From the NCBI RefSeq assembly GCF_051851475.1, contig NZ_JBPUSJ010000006.1, forward strand, positions 266,734 through 330,733: a stretch of 64,000 nucleotides of DNA. The letters are read 5' to 3'. The position numbers and the translations under genes were made by a program. Position 1 is the stretch's first letter, and the number at the start of each line of letters is the position of its first letter. Under the pieces are notes generated by a model that saw only the letters and a list, made by a program, of their open reading frames with translations, made no database searches and had not been told where the DNA came from. Of the stretch, positions 17,561 through 26,822 are shown piece after piece. This DNA is from Carboxylicivirga taeanensis (GTDB lineage: Bacteria > Bacteroidota > Bacteroidia > Bacteroidales > Marinilabiliaceae).

Positions 17561-18211
17561 ATGGTGCGTAATGATTCATTCAGACATATAGGCATGCGAA
17601 ACCGCCTGGTGCAGGAGTTAAAACAAAAAAACATTGTTGACCCCAATGTGCTGGTGGCCATCGGTAAAGTGCCGCGTCATTTATTTTTGGAAAGTGGGTT
17701 CATAAAATTCGCCTATCAGGATAAGGCTTTTCCTATTGGTGCGGGACAAACTATTTCACAACCGTATACTGTAGCCTTGCAGTCGCAATTGCTCCAAGCA
17801 CAAGCCGGGGAGAAAGTACTGGAGGTTGGAACCGGTTCTGGCTATCAGGCGGCCGTTTTAATTGAGATGGGGGTGAAGCTTTTCTCAATTGAACGTCAGA
17901 GTGAACTTTATCAGCGCTCTACGCGTTTGCTCAGAGAGTTAGGGTATCAGGGGCGTTTTTATTTGGGTGATGGGTATGAGGGATTACCCGCACAGGCTCC
18001 TTTTGATAAGATAATTATTACCGCCGGGGCTCCCTTTGTTCCCAAGAGTCTGCTCATGCAGCTAAAGGTGGGAGGTATCATGGTCATTCCCCTCGGAGAT
18101 ACCCGGCAGGTATTGATGCGTATTACCCGCATTAATGAGGAAGAGTTTGAGCAAGAGGAAATTGAAGAGTGTGCTTTTGTCCCAATGCTGAATGGTATTG
18201 CCGGAAAGTAA
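17561..18211 (+). CDS. pcm: protein-L-isoaspartate O-methyltransferase
   Basis: This 216-residue protein shows the family pattern: DPNVLVAIGKVPRHLF, AYQDKAFPIGAGQTISQPYTVA and the AdoMet-binding motif I VLEVGTGSGYQAA, followed by PFDKIIITAGAPFVP and GGIMVIPLG. It methylates isoaspartyl residues formed by ageing of proteins, starting their repair. The opening DSFRHIGMRNRLVQELK resembles relatives from the start, so I keep the first ATG at 17561; the ATG at 17594 is an alternative. A metallohydrolase gene follows 51 bases later on the same strand. Confidence 0.93.
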   Translation: MVRNDSFRHIGMRNRLVQELKQKNIVDPNVLVAIGKVPRHLFLESGFIKFAYQDKAFPIGAGQTISQPYTVALQSQLLQAQAGEKVLEVGTGSGYQAAVLIEMGVKLFSIERQSELYQRSTRLLRELGYQGRFYLGDGYEGLPAQAPFDKIIITAGAPFVPKSLLMQLKVGGIMVIPLGDTRQVLMRITRINEEEFEQEEIEECAFVPMLNGIAGK

Positions 18212-18262
18212 TTATGATAATGTGCTGCAGCTAAATGCTGATAGCCAAAACCCTTAATATAG

Positions 18263-18904
18263 ATGATACGAGTAGACATAATACCAATCAATCCGTGGCA
18301 GGAAAATACGTATATCCTGTCAGATGAAACAAAAGAATGTGTTATTATCGATCCAGGGTGCTTATCGCCCGAAGAGCGAAATTCAGTTGCCAAATTTATT
18401 GATGACCGGGGATATAAACCGGTTCGTATGTTGCAAACACATATGCACCTCGATCATGTATTTGGCAGTAAATTTATAGCCGATACCTATGGTTTAAAAT
18501 TAGAGGCGCATAAAGATGATGAGTTCTGGGGCCAACAAACCGTAGATTATGCCGCTAATTTCGGCATGCAGCTCGATGCCAATCCGCCAGCAATAGGCAA
18601 CTACCTGAGCGAAGGGGATACAGTAAGCTTTGGTCATTCATCTCTGGAAGTTATTCATGTGCCAGGACATTCACCCGGAGGCATCGTTTTTTATAGCAAG
18701 GACGATAAGATGGCCATTGTTGGTGATGTTTTGTTCCGCGAAAGTATTGGCCGGGCTGATTTACCGGGAGGCGATTTTGAAACATTAGTCGCTAATATCA
18801 AAAGTAAACTGCTCACACTCGATGATGATGTGACCATCTATCCCGGACACGGGCCGTCATCAACAATTGGACATGAACGCACCAATAATCCATTTTTGAG
18901 CTAG
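18263..18904 (+). CDS. MBL-fold metallohydrolase, glyoxalase II-like (YcbL type)
   Basis: The 213-residue protein carries the metallo-beta-lactamase signature THMHLDH with metal ligands His60, His62, Asp64 and His65, then VPGHSPGG, GDVLF and a closing PGHGP. This is the layout of small glyoxalase II-like hydrolases such as YcbL. The family hydrolyses thioesters such as S-lactoylglutathione, but members without the C-terminal glutathione-binding region, like this one, often have unknown substrates. It has no signal peptide. It follows pcm and ends just before a strong terminator, so pcm and this gene probably form one transcript. Confidence 0.88.
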   Translation: MIRVDIIPINPWQENTYILSDETKECVIIDPGCLSPEERNSVAKFIDDRGYKPVRMLQTHMHLDHVFGSKFIADTYGLKLEAHKDDEFWGQQTVDYAANFGMQLDANPPAIGNYLSEGDTVSFGHSSLEVIHVPGHSPGGIVFYSKDDKMAIVGDVLFRESIGRADLPGGDFETLVANIKSKLLTLDDDVTIYPGHGPSSTIGHERTNNPFLS

Positions 18905-18910
18905 CTATTT

Positions 18911-18946
18911 AAAACTCCTTTGTCCTGCAACAAAGGAGTTTTTTGT
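18911..18946 (+). terminator. intrinsic terminator after the MBL hydrolase
   Basis: AAAACTCCTTTG and CAAAGGAGTTTT pair in a long stem with a TTTTTTG tail. Confidence 0.85.
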
Positions 18947-19069
18947 TTAATGGCACTGATATTTTTTTTCTATTAACCAAGCAAATATCATTGTCTTTTT
19001 AAGTTTTTATTAATCAATTTGAATCTTCATTTTAACAAAAGTAAATCGATAACATAAACGCATAAGCAT

Positions 19070-21940
19070 ATGGGAACCGATAAGTTCGTCTCTCGCCACA
19101 TTGGTCCTAGGGATCATGAGATTGACACCATGCTACAAACAATTGGCGCATCGAGCCTCGATGAGCTGATTGAACAAACCGTACCGGCTTCGATTCGGTT
19201 GAAAAAGCCTTTAAATATAGGAAAGGGGTTGACTGAACGTCAGTATTTTAGGAAGATACATGATATTGCCCAACAAAATAAAGTGTACAACACCTATATT
19301 GGTATGGGCTATTACGATGTTATTACACCTGCCGTTATTCAACGTAATGTTTTGGAGAATCCGGTATGGTACACATCTTATACGCCTTATCAGGCCGAAA
19401 TTTCACAGGGACGCCTTGAAGCCTTACTGAATTTTCAAACGGTGGTAACAGAGATGACAGGCATGGAGTTAGCCAACGCATCTTTGCTGGATGAGGCGAC
19501 GGCCGCTGCCGAAGCAATGATTATGCTGTTTAACTCCAGAAGCCGTAAGCAGGTAAAAGCAGACGTTAATGTGTTTTTTGCCGATGAAAACATGTGGCCC
19601 CAAACCAAGGAGGTATTGGTTACCAGAGCTAAACCACTTGGTATTGAGTTGCAGTTTGGCGATATTCATGCCTTTGCCTGCGATGACAAGGTATTTGGTG
19701 TGATGGTGCAGTACCCGAACTCTAATGGTACGGTCGAGTGCTACAAAGCCTTAACTGAAAAGGTTCACGAACACGATTGCCGCATTGCAGTAGCAGCCGA
19801 TCTGATGTCTTTAGCTCTGCTTACACCTCCGGGAGAGTGGGGAGCTGATGTCGTATTTGGAACCACTCAGCGTTTTGGTATTCCAATGGGATACGGAGGA
19901 CCTCATGCCGCCTATTTTGCTACCAAAGAAGAATTAAAGCGTCAGCTGCCAGGCCGTATTATCGGAATCACCAAAGATGTGAATGGCAAGCGTGCTTTGC
20001 GGATGGCCTTGCAAACCCGTGAGCAGCATATTAAGCGGGAGCGCGCCACTTCAAATATCTGTACAGCACAGGCCTTATTGGCAACCATGGCCGGTTTTTA
20101 TGCGGTATATCATGGTGAGGAAGGCATACGGGCAATTGCTCAGCGCATTCATGCGATTACCTATCAAATTGCCCGTGAGGTTGAAAAACTAGGGTATAAG
20201 CAACTAAATAAGGACTATTTCGATACCATTCGTTTCCAATTGCCTGCAGGGGTGAAGGTTGAAGATATCGAGCGTTTCAGCCTCGATTTGGAAATGAACT
20301 TCCGATACTACGAAAACGGGGATGTGGGTATCAGTATTGATGAAACGACCAACCTGTTCGACCTTAACTGGATTATCGAGGTTTTTGCTAAGGCGGCTGG
20401 AAAAGACGTGCCTGTTATTGGTGATTTCAGTGACGAGATGTCTATCAGGCCCGAGTTGGCCCGTACTAGTCCTTTCCTTACTCAGGACATCTTTAAAAAA
20501 TACCGTTCCGAAGCTGAAATGGTGCGCTACATTAAAAAGCTGGAGCGCCGCGATATTTCTTTAACGCATTCGATGATTTCACTGGGCTCTTGTACCATGA
20601 AACTGAATGCCTCAACGGAAATGTTCCCTTTGAGCTGGATTGAGTTTAATGGCTTGCACCCATTTATTCCTACCAACCAGGCCTTAGGTTACCACATGAT
20701 GATGGATGAGTTACGCAGCGACCTGTCTGAAATTACTGGTTTTGCCGATGTGAGCTTACAGCCAAATTCAGGTGCAGCCGGTGAATATGCTGGTTTAATG
20801 GTTATTCAGGCCTACCACGAAAGTCGTGGAGAAGGGCATCGTAATATTTCGATTATTCCGGCTTCAGCCCACGGTACTAACCCGGCCAGTGCTGTAATGG
20901 CTGGTATGAAGGTTGTGGTGGTTAAGTGCGACGAAAAAGGAAACATTGATGTTGAAGACTTGCGTGTCAAAGCCGAGGAGCACAAAGACAACCTGTCGAA
21001 CTTAATGGTGACTTATCCATCAACACACGGTGTGTTTGAGGAGTCGATTATTGAGGTGTGTCAGATTATTCATGATAATGGTGGCCAGGTATACATGGAT
21101 GGTGCTAATATGAATGCTCAGGTTGGTTTGACCAGCCCTGGACACATTGGAGCAGACGTATGCCACCTGAATTTACATAAAACATTTGCTATCCCACACG
21201 GTGGTGGTGGACCAGGTGTTGGACCAATTGGTGTTGCCAAGCATCTGGTTGATTTCTTACCTACTCACCCTGTTATTGATAACGGACGAAAAGGTATAAC
21301 GGCTGTTTCTGCAGCGCCTTGGGGCAGTGCCAGTGTATTGCCTATTACCTATGGTTATATCAAAATGCTGGGTGGTGAGGGACTGACGCAGTCGACCAAA
21401 ATGGCTATTTTAAATGCCAATTATATGGCCTCGCAGCTGAAGGATGACTATGGTATTCTTTACACAGGTAAGAATGGCCGTGTTGCCCACGAAATGATTT
21501 TGGAATGTCGTCATTTTAAAGCAGCTTCTGGCATTACCGAAACTGATATTGCCAAGCGCTTGATGGATTACGGATTTCATGCCCCAACTTTATCGTTCCC
21601 GGTATATGGAACCTTAATGGTGGAGCCAACCGAAAGTGAATCGCTTCAGGAGCTGGACCGTTTTATCGCCGCTATGAAATCGATTTATGCTGAGATCCAA
21701 GAGATTGAGAACGGCACGGTTGACAGGGAAGATAACGTGTTGAAGAACGCGCCTCACCCGGCTTATAAAGTGGTGGCCGATGAGTGGAATCACTCTTACG
21801 GACGCGAAAAAGCGGCCTATCCTTTGCCTTTCATCCGCGAGAATAAGTTCTGGATTGATGTAGCCCGTGTAGACGATGCTTATGGCGATCGCAATTTAGT
21901 GTGTGCCTGCGAACCAATCGAAAGTTACATTGAAGATTAA
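19070..21940 (+). CDS. gcvP: glycine dehydrogenase (decarboxylating), P protein
   Basis: The 956-residue protein is a single-chain GcvP with the N-terminal half (DKFVSRHIGPRDHEIDTML) and the C-terminal half fused, as in enterobacteria and most Bacteroidota. The PLP-binding lysine is Lys704 in CHLNLHKTFAIPHGGGGPG. The enzyme decarboxylates glycine and passes the aminomethyl group to lipoyl-GcvH in the glycine cleavage system. Neither gcvT nor gcvH is adjacent and no glycine riboswitch is evident in the 165-base upstream gap. The gene stands alone between two terminators. Confidence 0.97.
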   Translation: MGTDKFVSRHIGPRDHEIDTMLQTIGASSLDELIEQTVPASIRLKKPLNIGKGLTERQYFRKIHDIAQQNKVYNTYIGMGYYDVITPAVIQRNVLENPVWYTSYTPYQAEISQGRLEALLNFQTVVTEMTGMELANASLLDEATAAAEAMIMLFNSRSRKQVKADVNVFFADENMWPQTKEVLVTRAKPLGIELQFGDIHAFACDDKVFGVMVQYPNSNGTVECYKALTEKVHEHDCRIAVAADLMSLALLTPPGEWGADVVFGTTQRFGIPMGYGGPHAAYFATKEELKRQLPGRIIGITKDVNGKRALRMALQTREQHIKRERATSNICTAQALLATMAGFYAVYHGEEGIRAIAQRIHAITYQIAREVEKLGYKQLNKDYFDTIRFQLPAGVKVEDIERFSLDLEMNFRYYENGDVGISIDETTNLFDLNWIIEVFAKAAGKDVPVIGDFSDEMSIRPELARTSPFLTQDIFKKYRSEAEMVRYIKKLERRDISLTHSMISLGSCTMKLNASTEMFPLSWIEFNGLHPFIPTNQALGYHMMMDELRSDLSEITGFADVSLQPNSGAAGEYAGLMVIQAYHESRGEGHRNISIIPASAHGTNPASAVMAGMKVVVVKCDEKGNIDVEDLRVKAEEHKDNLSNLMVTYPSTHGVFEESIIEVCQIIHDNGGQVYMDGANMNAQVGLTSPGHIGADVCHLNLHKTFAIPHGGGGPGVGPIGVAKHLVDFLPTHPVIDNGRKGITAVSAAPWGSASVLPITYGYIKMLGGEGLTQSTKMAILNANYMASQLKDDYGILYTGKNGRVAHEMILECRHFKAASGITETDIAKRLMDYGFHAPTLSFPVYGTLMVEPTESESLQELDRFIAAMKSIYAEIQEIENGTVDREDNVLKNAPHPAYKVVADEWNHSYGREKAAYPLPFIRENKFWIDVARVDDAYGDRNLVCACEPIESYIED

Positions 21941-21960
21941 AAGCAAATCGCAATAAATTT

Positions 21961-21998
21961 AAAAGCCTGATAACTTCTTTTAGTTATCAGGCTTTTTT
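21961..21998 (+). terminator. intrinsic terminator of gcvP
   Basis: AAAAGCCTGATAACT and AGTTATCAGGCTTTTTT form a perfect stem with a T tail. Confidence 0.9.
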
Positions 21999-22121
21999 GT
22001 ATTCTCAAGTGCCGTAGCGTATTGTTGTACATTCATTTAGTTCGAATGAACTAATGTTTCATGGTTGATTCCAGTATCTTTGCCGGATTTAGGCTTCTAA
22101 AGAGCCGTTTTTTACCTTGTT

Positions 22122-23108
22122 TTATCCTTGCTGAGCTCGTAAGGTGCTATCCTCAATGATCTCGCTAAATACCGCCTGAATATTTAAGCCAGCCGCTTCA
22201 ATCTGTTGGGGAATAAAGCTGGTAACGGTCATGCCCGGTGTCGTGTTTACTTCCAGCAGGAATATTTTATTGTCGCTTATGATGTAATCAACACGAATAA
22301 TGCCTTTGCAGCCTAAAATATCATAGATGAGCGACGAGATGGATTGGATACGGTCTCTGGCACTGTCTTCAATTCGTGCTGGCGTAATCTCTTCCACCTT
22401 GCTGGCTGTGTATTTAGCCTCAAAGTCAAAAAACTCATTCTTACTCACCACTTCTGTTAACGGAAACACCACTTGTTTGTTACTGGTTTTATATAAACCG
22501 CAGGTTACTTCTGTTCCGCTAATGAACTGTTCAATAATTACCTCATTACTCTCGGTAAACGCTTTTTCAATAGCCGCTGTTAATTCACTGGCCTCTTTAA
22601 CCTTTGTAATGCCAAAACTCGAACCTCCTGCATTGGGCTTCACAAAGCAGGGCAGACCAAGTTGTTTAATAATGTCGTCATTATTAAAGGTATTGCCCTT
22701 GCGCAGCAGTACCGAATCGGCTATGGCTACACCAAAGCCTTTCAGGTAGGTGTTGCAGGTAAATTTATTAAAGCTGATTGAGGCTGCCTGCACATCGCAG
22801 GTGCTATGTGGGATTCCCAGCATATTAAAGTAACCTTGCAGCAAGCCGTCTTCGCCAGGCGTACCATGGATGGTTATGTAGGCAAAGTCGATTGTGATTT
22901 TTTGGTCATTAATGGTAAACGAAAAATCATTTTTATCAACCGGATATTCTTCATTATCAACTATTGCACACCATTTTTCTTTAGTGATTAAAATGGGATA
23001 GCGATGGTAGTTGGTGGCGTCTATAAAAGACATCACTCCGTCTTTACTTTTTTCAGAAACAATAATTTCTGATGAGTAGCCGCCGTATATTACACCGATG
23101 TTTTTCAT
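22122..23108 (-). CDS. ddl: D-alanine--D-alanine ligase
   Basis: The ATG at 23108 gives a product of about 328 residues opening MKNIGVIYGGYSSE, the usual Ddl start; an upstream in-frame ATG at 23177 lies inside rluD and is rejected. ATP-grasp features are present: FVKPNAGGSSFGITKV, IIEQFISGTEVTCGLY, IIRVDYI and LLEVNTTPGMT. The enzyme joins two D-alanines for peptidoglycan precursors in the cytoplasm. It is the last gene of an operon with a PASTA-domain membrane protein and rluD, an arrangement I recognise from other Bacteroidota. Confidence 0.93.
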   Translation of the reverse strand: MKNIGVIYGGYSSEIIVSEKSKDGVMSFIDATNYHRYPILITKEKWCAIVDNEEYPVDKNDFSFTINDQKITIDFAYITIHGTPGEDGLLQGYFNMLGIPHSTCDVQAASISFNKFTCNTYLKGFGVAIADSVLLRKGNTFNNDDIIKQLGLPCFVKPNAGGSSFGITKVKEASELTAAIEKAFTESNEVIIEQFISGTEVTCGLYKTSNKQVVFPLTEVVSKNEFFDFEAKYTASKVEEITPARIEDSARDRIQSISSLIYDILGCKGIIRVDYIISDNKIFLLEVNTTPGMTVTSFIPQQIEAAGLNIQAVFSEIIEDSTLRAQQG

Positions 23109-23140
23109 TATAGTTAATGATGGTATTGTATGTTTGTGAT

Positions 23141-24220
23141 TTAGTCGTTTTCTCGTCCTGCAATATAGCCTCTCCATTTTTCGATGGCTTGCATCATGTC
23201 CTCAGGAATCTCCGAATTAAAATCGATGTATTCCTTTGTGCTCGGATGAATAAAGCCCAGGGTTTTGGCATGTAAAGCCTGACGTGGCAGTATTTTAAAG
23301 CAGTTCTGCACAAACTGTTTATACTTGGTAAAAGTCGTGCCTTTTAATATCTGGTCGCCTCCATAGCGCTCGTCATTAAACAGCGGATGACCGATGTACT
23401 TCATGTGGGCCCTGATCTGGTGGGTGCGTCCGGTCTCTAAGCGACATTCAACAAGCGAAACATAGCCCAGTCGCTCCAATACTTTATAATGGGTAACGGC
23501 ATGCTTGCCTCTATCGCCATCAGGAAAAACCGCCATTTGCTTGCGATCTTGCAGGCTGCGGCCTATGTTTCCCACAATGGTGCCTTCATCTTCTGCTGGT
23601 TGGCCCCATACCAGTGCCACGTAGGTGCGGGTTGAGCTTTTGTCGAAAAACTGGCGGGCCAAAAAGTTTTTGGCTTCTTCAGTTTTTGCCACTACAAGCA
23701 GCCCCGAGGTGTCTTTGTCGATGCGATGCACCAAACCCGGTCGGGGATCTTCTGAGTGAAATAAGGGCAGATCTTTCAGGTGCCAGGCCAGAGCATTGAC
23801 CAATGTGCCGGTATAGTTGCCGTGGCCGGGATGCACCACCATGCCCGGTTGTTTATTGATAATGATTAAGTCGTCATCTTCGTGGGCAATGTCCAAGGGA
23901 ATATCTTGTGCAATGATTTTCAGTTCCCGGCGTGGAAAGGACATTACAATGGTTATGACATCATTGGCCTTTATTTTATAGTTGGATTTAACCGGTTTGT
24001 CATCCACCCGGATATTTCCGGCTGCCGCCGCATCCTGTATCTTATTGCGCGATGCATTCTCTATCCGGTTCACCAGAAACTTGTCAATGCGCAGCGGTTT
24101 TTGGCCGGCATCGGCTATAAACCGATAGTGCTCATACAACTCATTACTTTCGTCCGGATTGGTGTTATCATCCAGCTCCTCCAACTCATCAAATTCATCT
24201 TGCATGTGCTCGTCTGCCAT
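23141..24220 (-). CDS. rluD: 23S rRNA pseudouridine synthase, RluD family
   Basis: A 359-residue protein with an acidic N-terminal stretch, an S4 RNA-binding domain (RIDKFLVNRIENASRNKIQ) and the RluA-family catalytic domain. The catalytic motif GLVHRIDKDTSGLLVVAKT contains the essential aspartate, followed by RTHQIRAHMKYIGHPL. RluD makes pseudouridines in helix 69 of 23S rRNA. It sits 25 bases after the PASTA gene and 32 bases before ddl on the minus strand. Assignment to RluD rather than RluA/RluC rests on the S4 domain and gene neighbourhood. Confidence 0.9.
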   Translation of the reverse strand: MADEHMQDEFDELEELDDNTNPDESNELYEHYRFIADAGQKPLRIDKFLVNRIENASRNKIQDAAAAGNIRVDDKPVKSNYKIKANDVITIVMSFPRRELKIIAQDIPLDIAHEDDDLIIINKQPGMVVHPGHGNYTGTLVNALAWHLKDLPLFHSEDPRPGLVHRIDKDTSGLLVVAKTEEAKNFLARQFFDKSSTRTYVALVWGQPAEDEGTIVGNIGRSLQDRKQMAVFPDGDRGKHAVTHYKVLERLGYVSLVECRLETGRTHQIRAHMKYIGHPLFNDERYGGDQILKGTTFTKYKQFVQNCFKILPRQALHAKTLGFIHPSTKEYIDFNSEIPEDMMQAIEKWRGYIAGREND

Positions 24221-24245
24221 ACTGTATGTGTAAGGATAAATACTT

Positions 24246-25040
24246 TTAATAATTTACTTTAGCGGTGTCAACACTCAGCCAAATATCTATGGATGAACCA
24301 AGCGGAATTCGTTCGCCTGTTTCGGCCGATGGCTGCTGCTTCCATATAAAAGCTGATGTAGAATCTTCGGCTGTCAGTACCGATTCATCATAAATAATGG
24401 CACCAATATTAAGCGATACCGAGTTGGAATAACTCTGTGCCTCGTCAAGGGTCAGCGCTTTAAGGTCTGGTACATTTGTTTGCTCCGTGCTCAAACCTTT
24501 ACCAATGTGTAGGTCGATAACCGAGCCTTTTAAAACAACTGTTCCGGGCTCAACAGGTTTACCTCTGTAGAGCTGTTGAATTACCAGATTTCGGTATTCG
24601 CTGGGCACATAGATGAGTTCACCAATTACCAGGCCATAGGATTCCAAGATAACTTTGGCGTTTCGTAAAGAATAATCCACCAGGTTCGGTATTTGTACTT
24701 TTTCAGGAGCAATGGCTTTAATTGTGAAATGGATATTTCTATTTTCTTTCACCATGCTGCCTGGGGCTGGTATTTGTTCAATAACGGCGCCTGGCAAATA
24801 TTCATCAATATGTACTGAGTCAATAATGTTATAACGAAAGCCTTTTTCTTCGATTAGTTGACTAACCTGATCTTCCGTGAGTCCCCTAAAGTCGGGAACC
24901 GGGTAGTATTCGCCATGATTGGTGTAGATGTTTAAACTGACAAAAGTGGCAATAAGAACCAGTGTTACTACAGCAATGGCTAATAAGATGTTTTTAATAA
25001 ACACATTGCTCAGTATTTTTTTTAAGATTGACATATGCAT
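24246..25040 (-). CDS. PASTA-domain membrane protein
   Basis: The 264-residue product has one N-terminal membrane helix (about residues 16-36) and then three PASTA repeats with typical openings VPDFRGLTEDQVSQLI, IPNLVDYSLRNAKVIL and VPDLKALTLDEAQSYS. It would be held in the inner membrane with the repeats in the periplasm. PASTA domains bind peptidoglycan fragments in penicillin-binding proteins and Ser/Thr kinases, but here no kinase or transpeptidase domain is attached. It is the first gene of the operon with rluD and ddl, which fits a cell-wall link. ATGs at 25040 and 25034 are both possible. A TATTTTTG box (minus strand, 25096-25089) is a candidate promoter. Confidence 0.85.
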   Translation of the reverse strand: MHMSILKKILSNVFIKNILLAIAVVTLVLIATFVSLNIYTNHGEYYPVPDFRGLTEDQVSQLIEEKGFRYNIIDSVHIDEYLPGAVIEQIPAPGSMVKENRNIHFTIKAIAPEKVQIPNLVDYSLRNAKVILESYGLVIGELIYVPSEYRNLVIQQLYRGKPVEPGTVVLKGSVIDLHIGKGLSTEQTNVPDLKALTLDEAQSYSNSVSLNIGAIIYDESVLTAEDSTSAFIWKQQPSAETGERIPLGSSIDIWLSVDTAKVNY

Positions 25041-25127
25041 TTTGGTTTTATCCGTCCTGTTTTTTTAGGCCGGTTTCTAACAGCTTGTCAAAAATAGTAA
25101 AACTTCTGCTATCAGAGTTAGGGGCAT

Positions 25128-25170
25128 AAAAAAAGTAAAGAACCCATATTGGATTCTTTACTTTTTTTTA
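25128..25170 (-). terminator. bidirectional terminator after rpmH
   Basis: AAAAAAAGTAAAGAA and TTCTTTACTTTTTTT form a long stem with A and T runs on both sides. It lies just beyond the rpmH stop. Confidence 0.85.
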
Positions 25171-25186
25171 TGCTGAAAGCTTTCAA

Positions 25187-25345
25187 TTAAGCTTTATGTC
25201 TTTTTTCGCTAGAAACACTAAGTTTTCTACGTCCTTTGGCTCTTCTTGAAGCTAAAACCTTACGACCATTAGCAGTGGCCATTCTTGAGCGGAAACCATG
25301 CTTGTTTCTTCTCTTTCTGTTCGATGGTTGAAATGTCCTTTTCAT
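25187..25345 (-). CDS. rpmH: 50S ribosomal protein L34
   Basis: A 52-codon frame starts at ATG 25345 and ends at TAA 25189-25187. It begins MKRTFQPSNRKRRNKHGFR, continues with RMATANGRKVLASRRAKGR and ends KRHKA; this is an unmistakable L34, a basic protein of the large ribosomal subunit. Unlike in many bacteria, neither rnpA nor dnaA is adjacent; the gene lies between a PASTA operon and rsmG. A promoter with TTTG and TATTTTTG boxes lies about 110 bases upstream, and a bidirectional terminator follows. Confidence 0.98.
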   Translation of the reverse strand: MKRTFQPSNRKRRNKHGFRSRMATANGRKVLASRRAKGRRKLSVSSEKRHKA

Positions 25346-25458
25346 TACTATGTAATTTTTTTATTTTTCTTTGATTGTAACCTTCCAAAAGAACTGGTTC
25401 GGGAGCCTCATTCTTTCAGAGTGTTTTGATTAAGTCAATACCTTAACTTTTCGGACTG

Positions 25459-25488
25459 CAAAAATACACGTTTTTTTTATCTTCCAAA
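25459..25488 (-). promoter_or_regulatory. Bacteroidota-type promoter of rpmH
   Basis: On the minus strand TTTG (25488-25485), an 18-base spacer and TATTTTTG (25466-25459) match the phylum's TTTG / TAnnTTTG pattern. Transcription would start near 25455. Confidence 0.55.
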
Positions 25489-25514
25489 AAAAAATCAATG
25501 CTTTTTTGGCATTG
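25485..25514 (-). terminator. intrinsic terminator after rsmG
   Basis: On the minus strand CAATGC and GCATTG pair around CAAAAAA, followed by a run of nine T residues. Its T run overlaps the -33 box of the rpmH promoter. Confidence 0.65.
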
Positions 25515-25537
25515 GTTAATGTTTATTCTTCTGTTGC

Positions 25538-26158
25538 TTACATCGACAGATGTATGATCTTTTTGGTTTCAAAAAAAGGTTCCTCAAAGTAGTTGGTTAG
25601 TGGCGTTACTGAAATTCTGTTTTTGAACTCATTCACTTCAGCTTCAAAGTCGCCTCCTTTTAGATAGATGATACCATTAGTGATGGCATTTTTATTTTCG
25701 GGCAGGAACTTATTATGGCAGAGCTTCACAAAATCGGGAAAAGCTGTCACTGCGCGGCTGATAATAAAGTCGTATTGTTTCGGATGGTTTTCGACGCGCA
25801 CTTGCTCGGCAGTCAGGTTGTTAAGTCCAAGTGCTTCGGCAACACCTTTTACAACTTTAATTTTTTTCCCAATTGAATCGATCAGGTGAAACTTACTATC
25901 GGGGTTCATAATGGCCAGCGGAATTCCAGGGAAGCCACCACCACATCCGACATCCAGTATTTGGGTATCTTTTTCAAACTGTATAAATGCGGCAATGCCT
26001 AACGAGTGCAGAACATGGCGTTCATAAAAATGATCCATGTCTTTTCGTGATATCACATTGATTTTCGAATTCCAATCAGCATATAAATCTCCCAATTTAC
26101 TTAGCTTTTCTTCAGCCGCAGGCTCAAGATTTGGAAAGTATTTTTTTATTAACTCCAT
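25538..26158 (-). CDS. rsmG: 16S rRNA m7G527 methyltransferase RsmG
   Basis: The 206-residue protein has the RsmG pattern: NVISRKDMDHFYERHVLHSLGI, the AdoMet site ILDVGCGGGFPGIPLAI, LIDSIGKKIKVVK and FIISRAVTAFPDF. RsmG methylates N7 of G527 in 16S rRNA. It follows the ECF sigma gene by 55 bases on the minus strand and ends before a terminator, so it is probably the last gene of a glycosyltransferase-sigma-rsmG transcript. No mnmG (gidA), its frequent partner elsewhere, is adjacent. Confidence 0.95.
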   Translation of the reverse strand: MELIKKYFPNLEPAAEEKLSKLGDLYADWNSKINVISRKDMDHFYERHVLHSLGIAAFIQFEKDTQILDVGCGGGFPGIPLAIMNPDSKFHLIDSIGKKIKVVKGVAEALGLNNLTAEQVRVENHPKQYDFIISRAVTAFPDFVKLCHNKFLPENKNAITNGIIYLKGGDFEAEVNEFKNRISVTPLTNYFEEPFFETKKIIHLSM

Positions 26159-26213
26159 GATAAAATTAGCAGAGGATTATTTCCTCTGAACACTTAAGGT
26201 TAAAAAATACGGA

Positions 26214-26822
26214 CTAAGTTATTTTGATATCTGAGTTTTTCAGGGTGTTGAAGAGGAGCTCTCGGGCTCTAAAAAGCTGTGCTTTTACAGTTCCTAGAGG
26301 TAAATCCAGCTCTTCGGCTATTTCTTCGTATGAAAATTCTTTGAAATAGCGTAGCTCAATCAAAATGCGGTAACGCGGTTTGAGTTTTTTGACCACGGTA
26401 CGCATTAAAATTTTCTTTTGCTGTTTAATCAGGTTTTCTTCCGGGTCGGGTGTTTCGTCTTTGAGATGAATGGGCTGATCGTTTTCCTTATCATCGCTCA
26501 TGCCTCCGTCGATAGAGACAATGTTATTGCGTTTTTTTCTCAGGAAATCGATGCAGTTGTTTGAAGCAATCTTAAACAGCCAGGTGCTAAATGCATAATT
26601 GGGTGAATACTGGTGAATGTTTTTAAATGCTTTACCAAATGCTTCTATGGTTAAGTCCTCAGCATCACTTTTGTTATTCACCATTTTGAGGAGCATAAAG
26701 TAAATAGCGTCTCTGTAGCGGCCCATCAGTTCGGCGTATGCTTTTTGATCGCCTTTCACTGCTGTTTCTACTAATTCTAAATCGTATTTTGCCTTATCAG
26801 ATAGATTCGGATTTACTTCCAT
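26214..26822 (-). CDS. ECF-type RNA polymerase sigma factor
   Basis: A 202-residue sigma-70 family protein with region 2 (YRDAIYFMLLKMVNNKSDAEDLTIEAFGKAFKNI... FSTWLFKIASNNCIDFLRKKR) and region 4 (LKPRYRILIELRYFKEFSYEEIAEELDLPLGTVKAQLFRARELL). An acidic linker joins them. It starts inside the last ten bases of the glycosyltransferase gene, so translation of the two is coupled. No anti-sigma gene is adjacent, which is the rule for many constitutively expressed Bacteroidota sigma factors of this kind. Target genes cannot be told from the window. Confidence 0.92.
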   Translation of the reverse strand: MEVNPNLSDKAKYDLELVETAVKGDQKAYAELMGRYRDAIYFMLLKMVNNKSDAEDLTIEAFGKAFKNIHQYSPNYAFSTWLFKIASNNCIDFLRKKRNNIVSIDGGMSDDKENDQPIHLKDETPDPEENLIKQQKKILMRTVVKKLKPRYRILIELRYFKEFSYEEIAEELDLPLGTVKAQLFRARELLFNTLKNSDIKIT

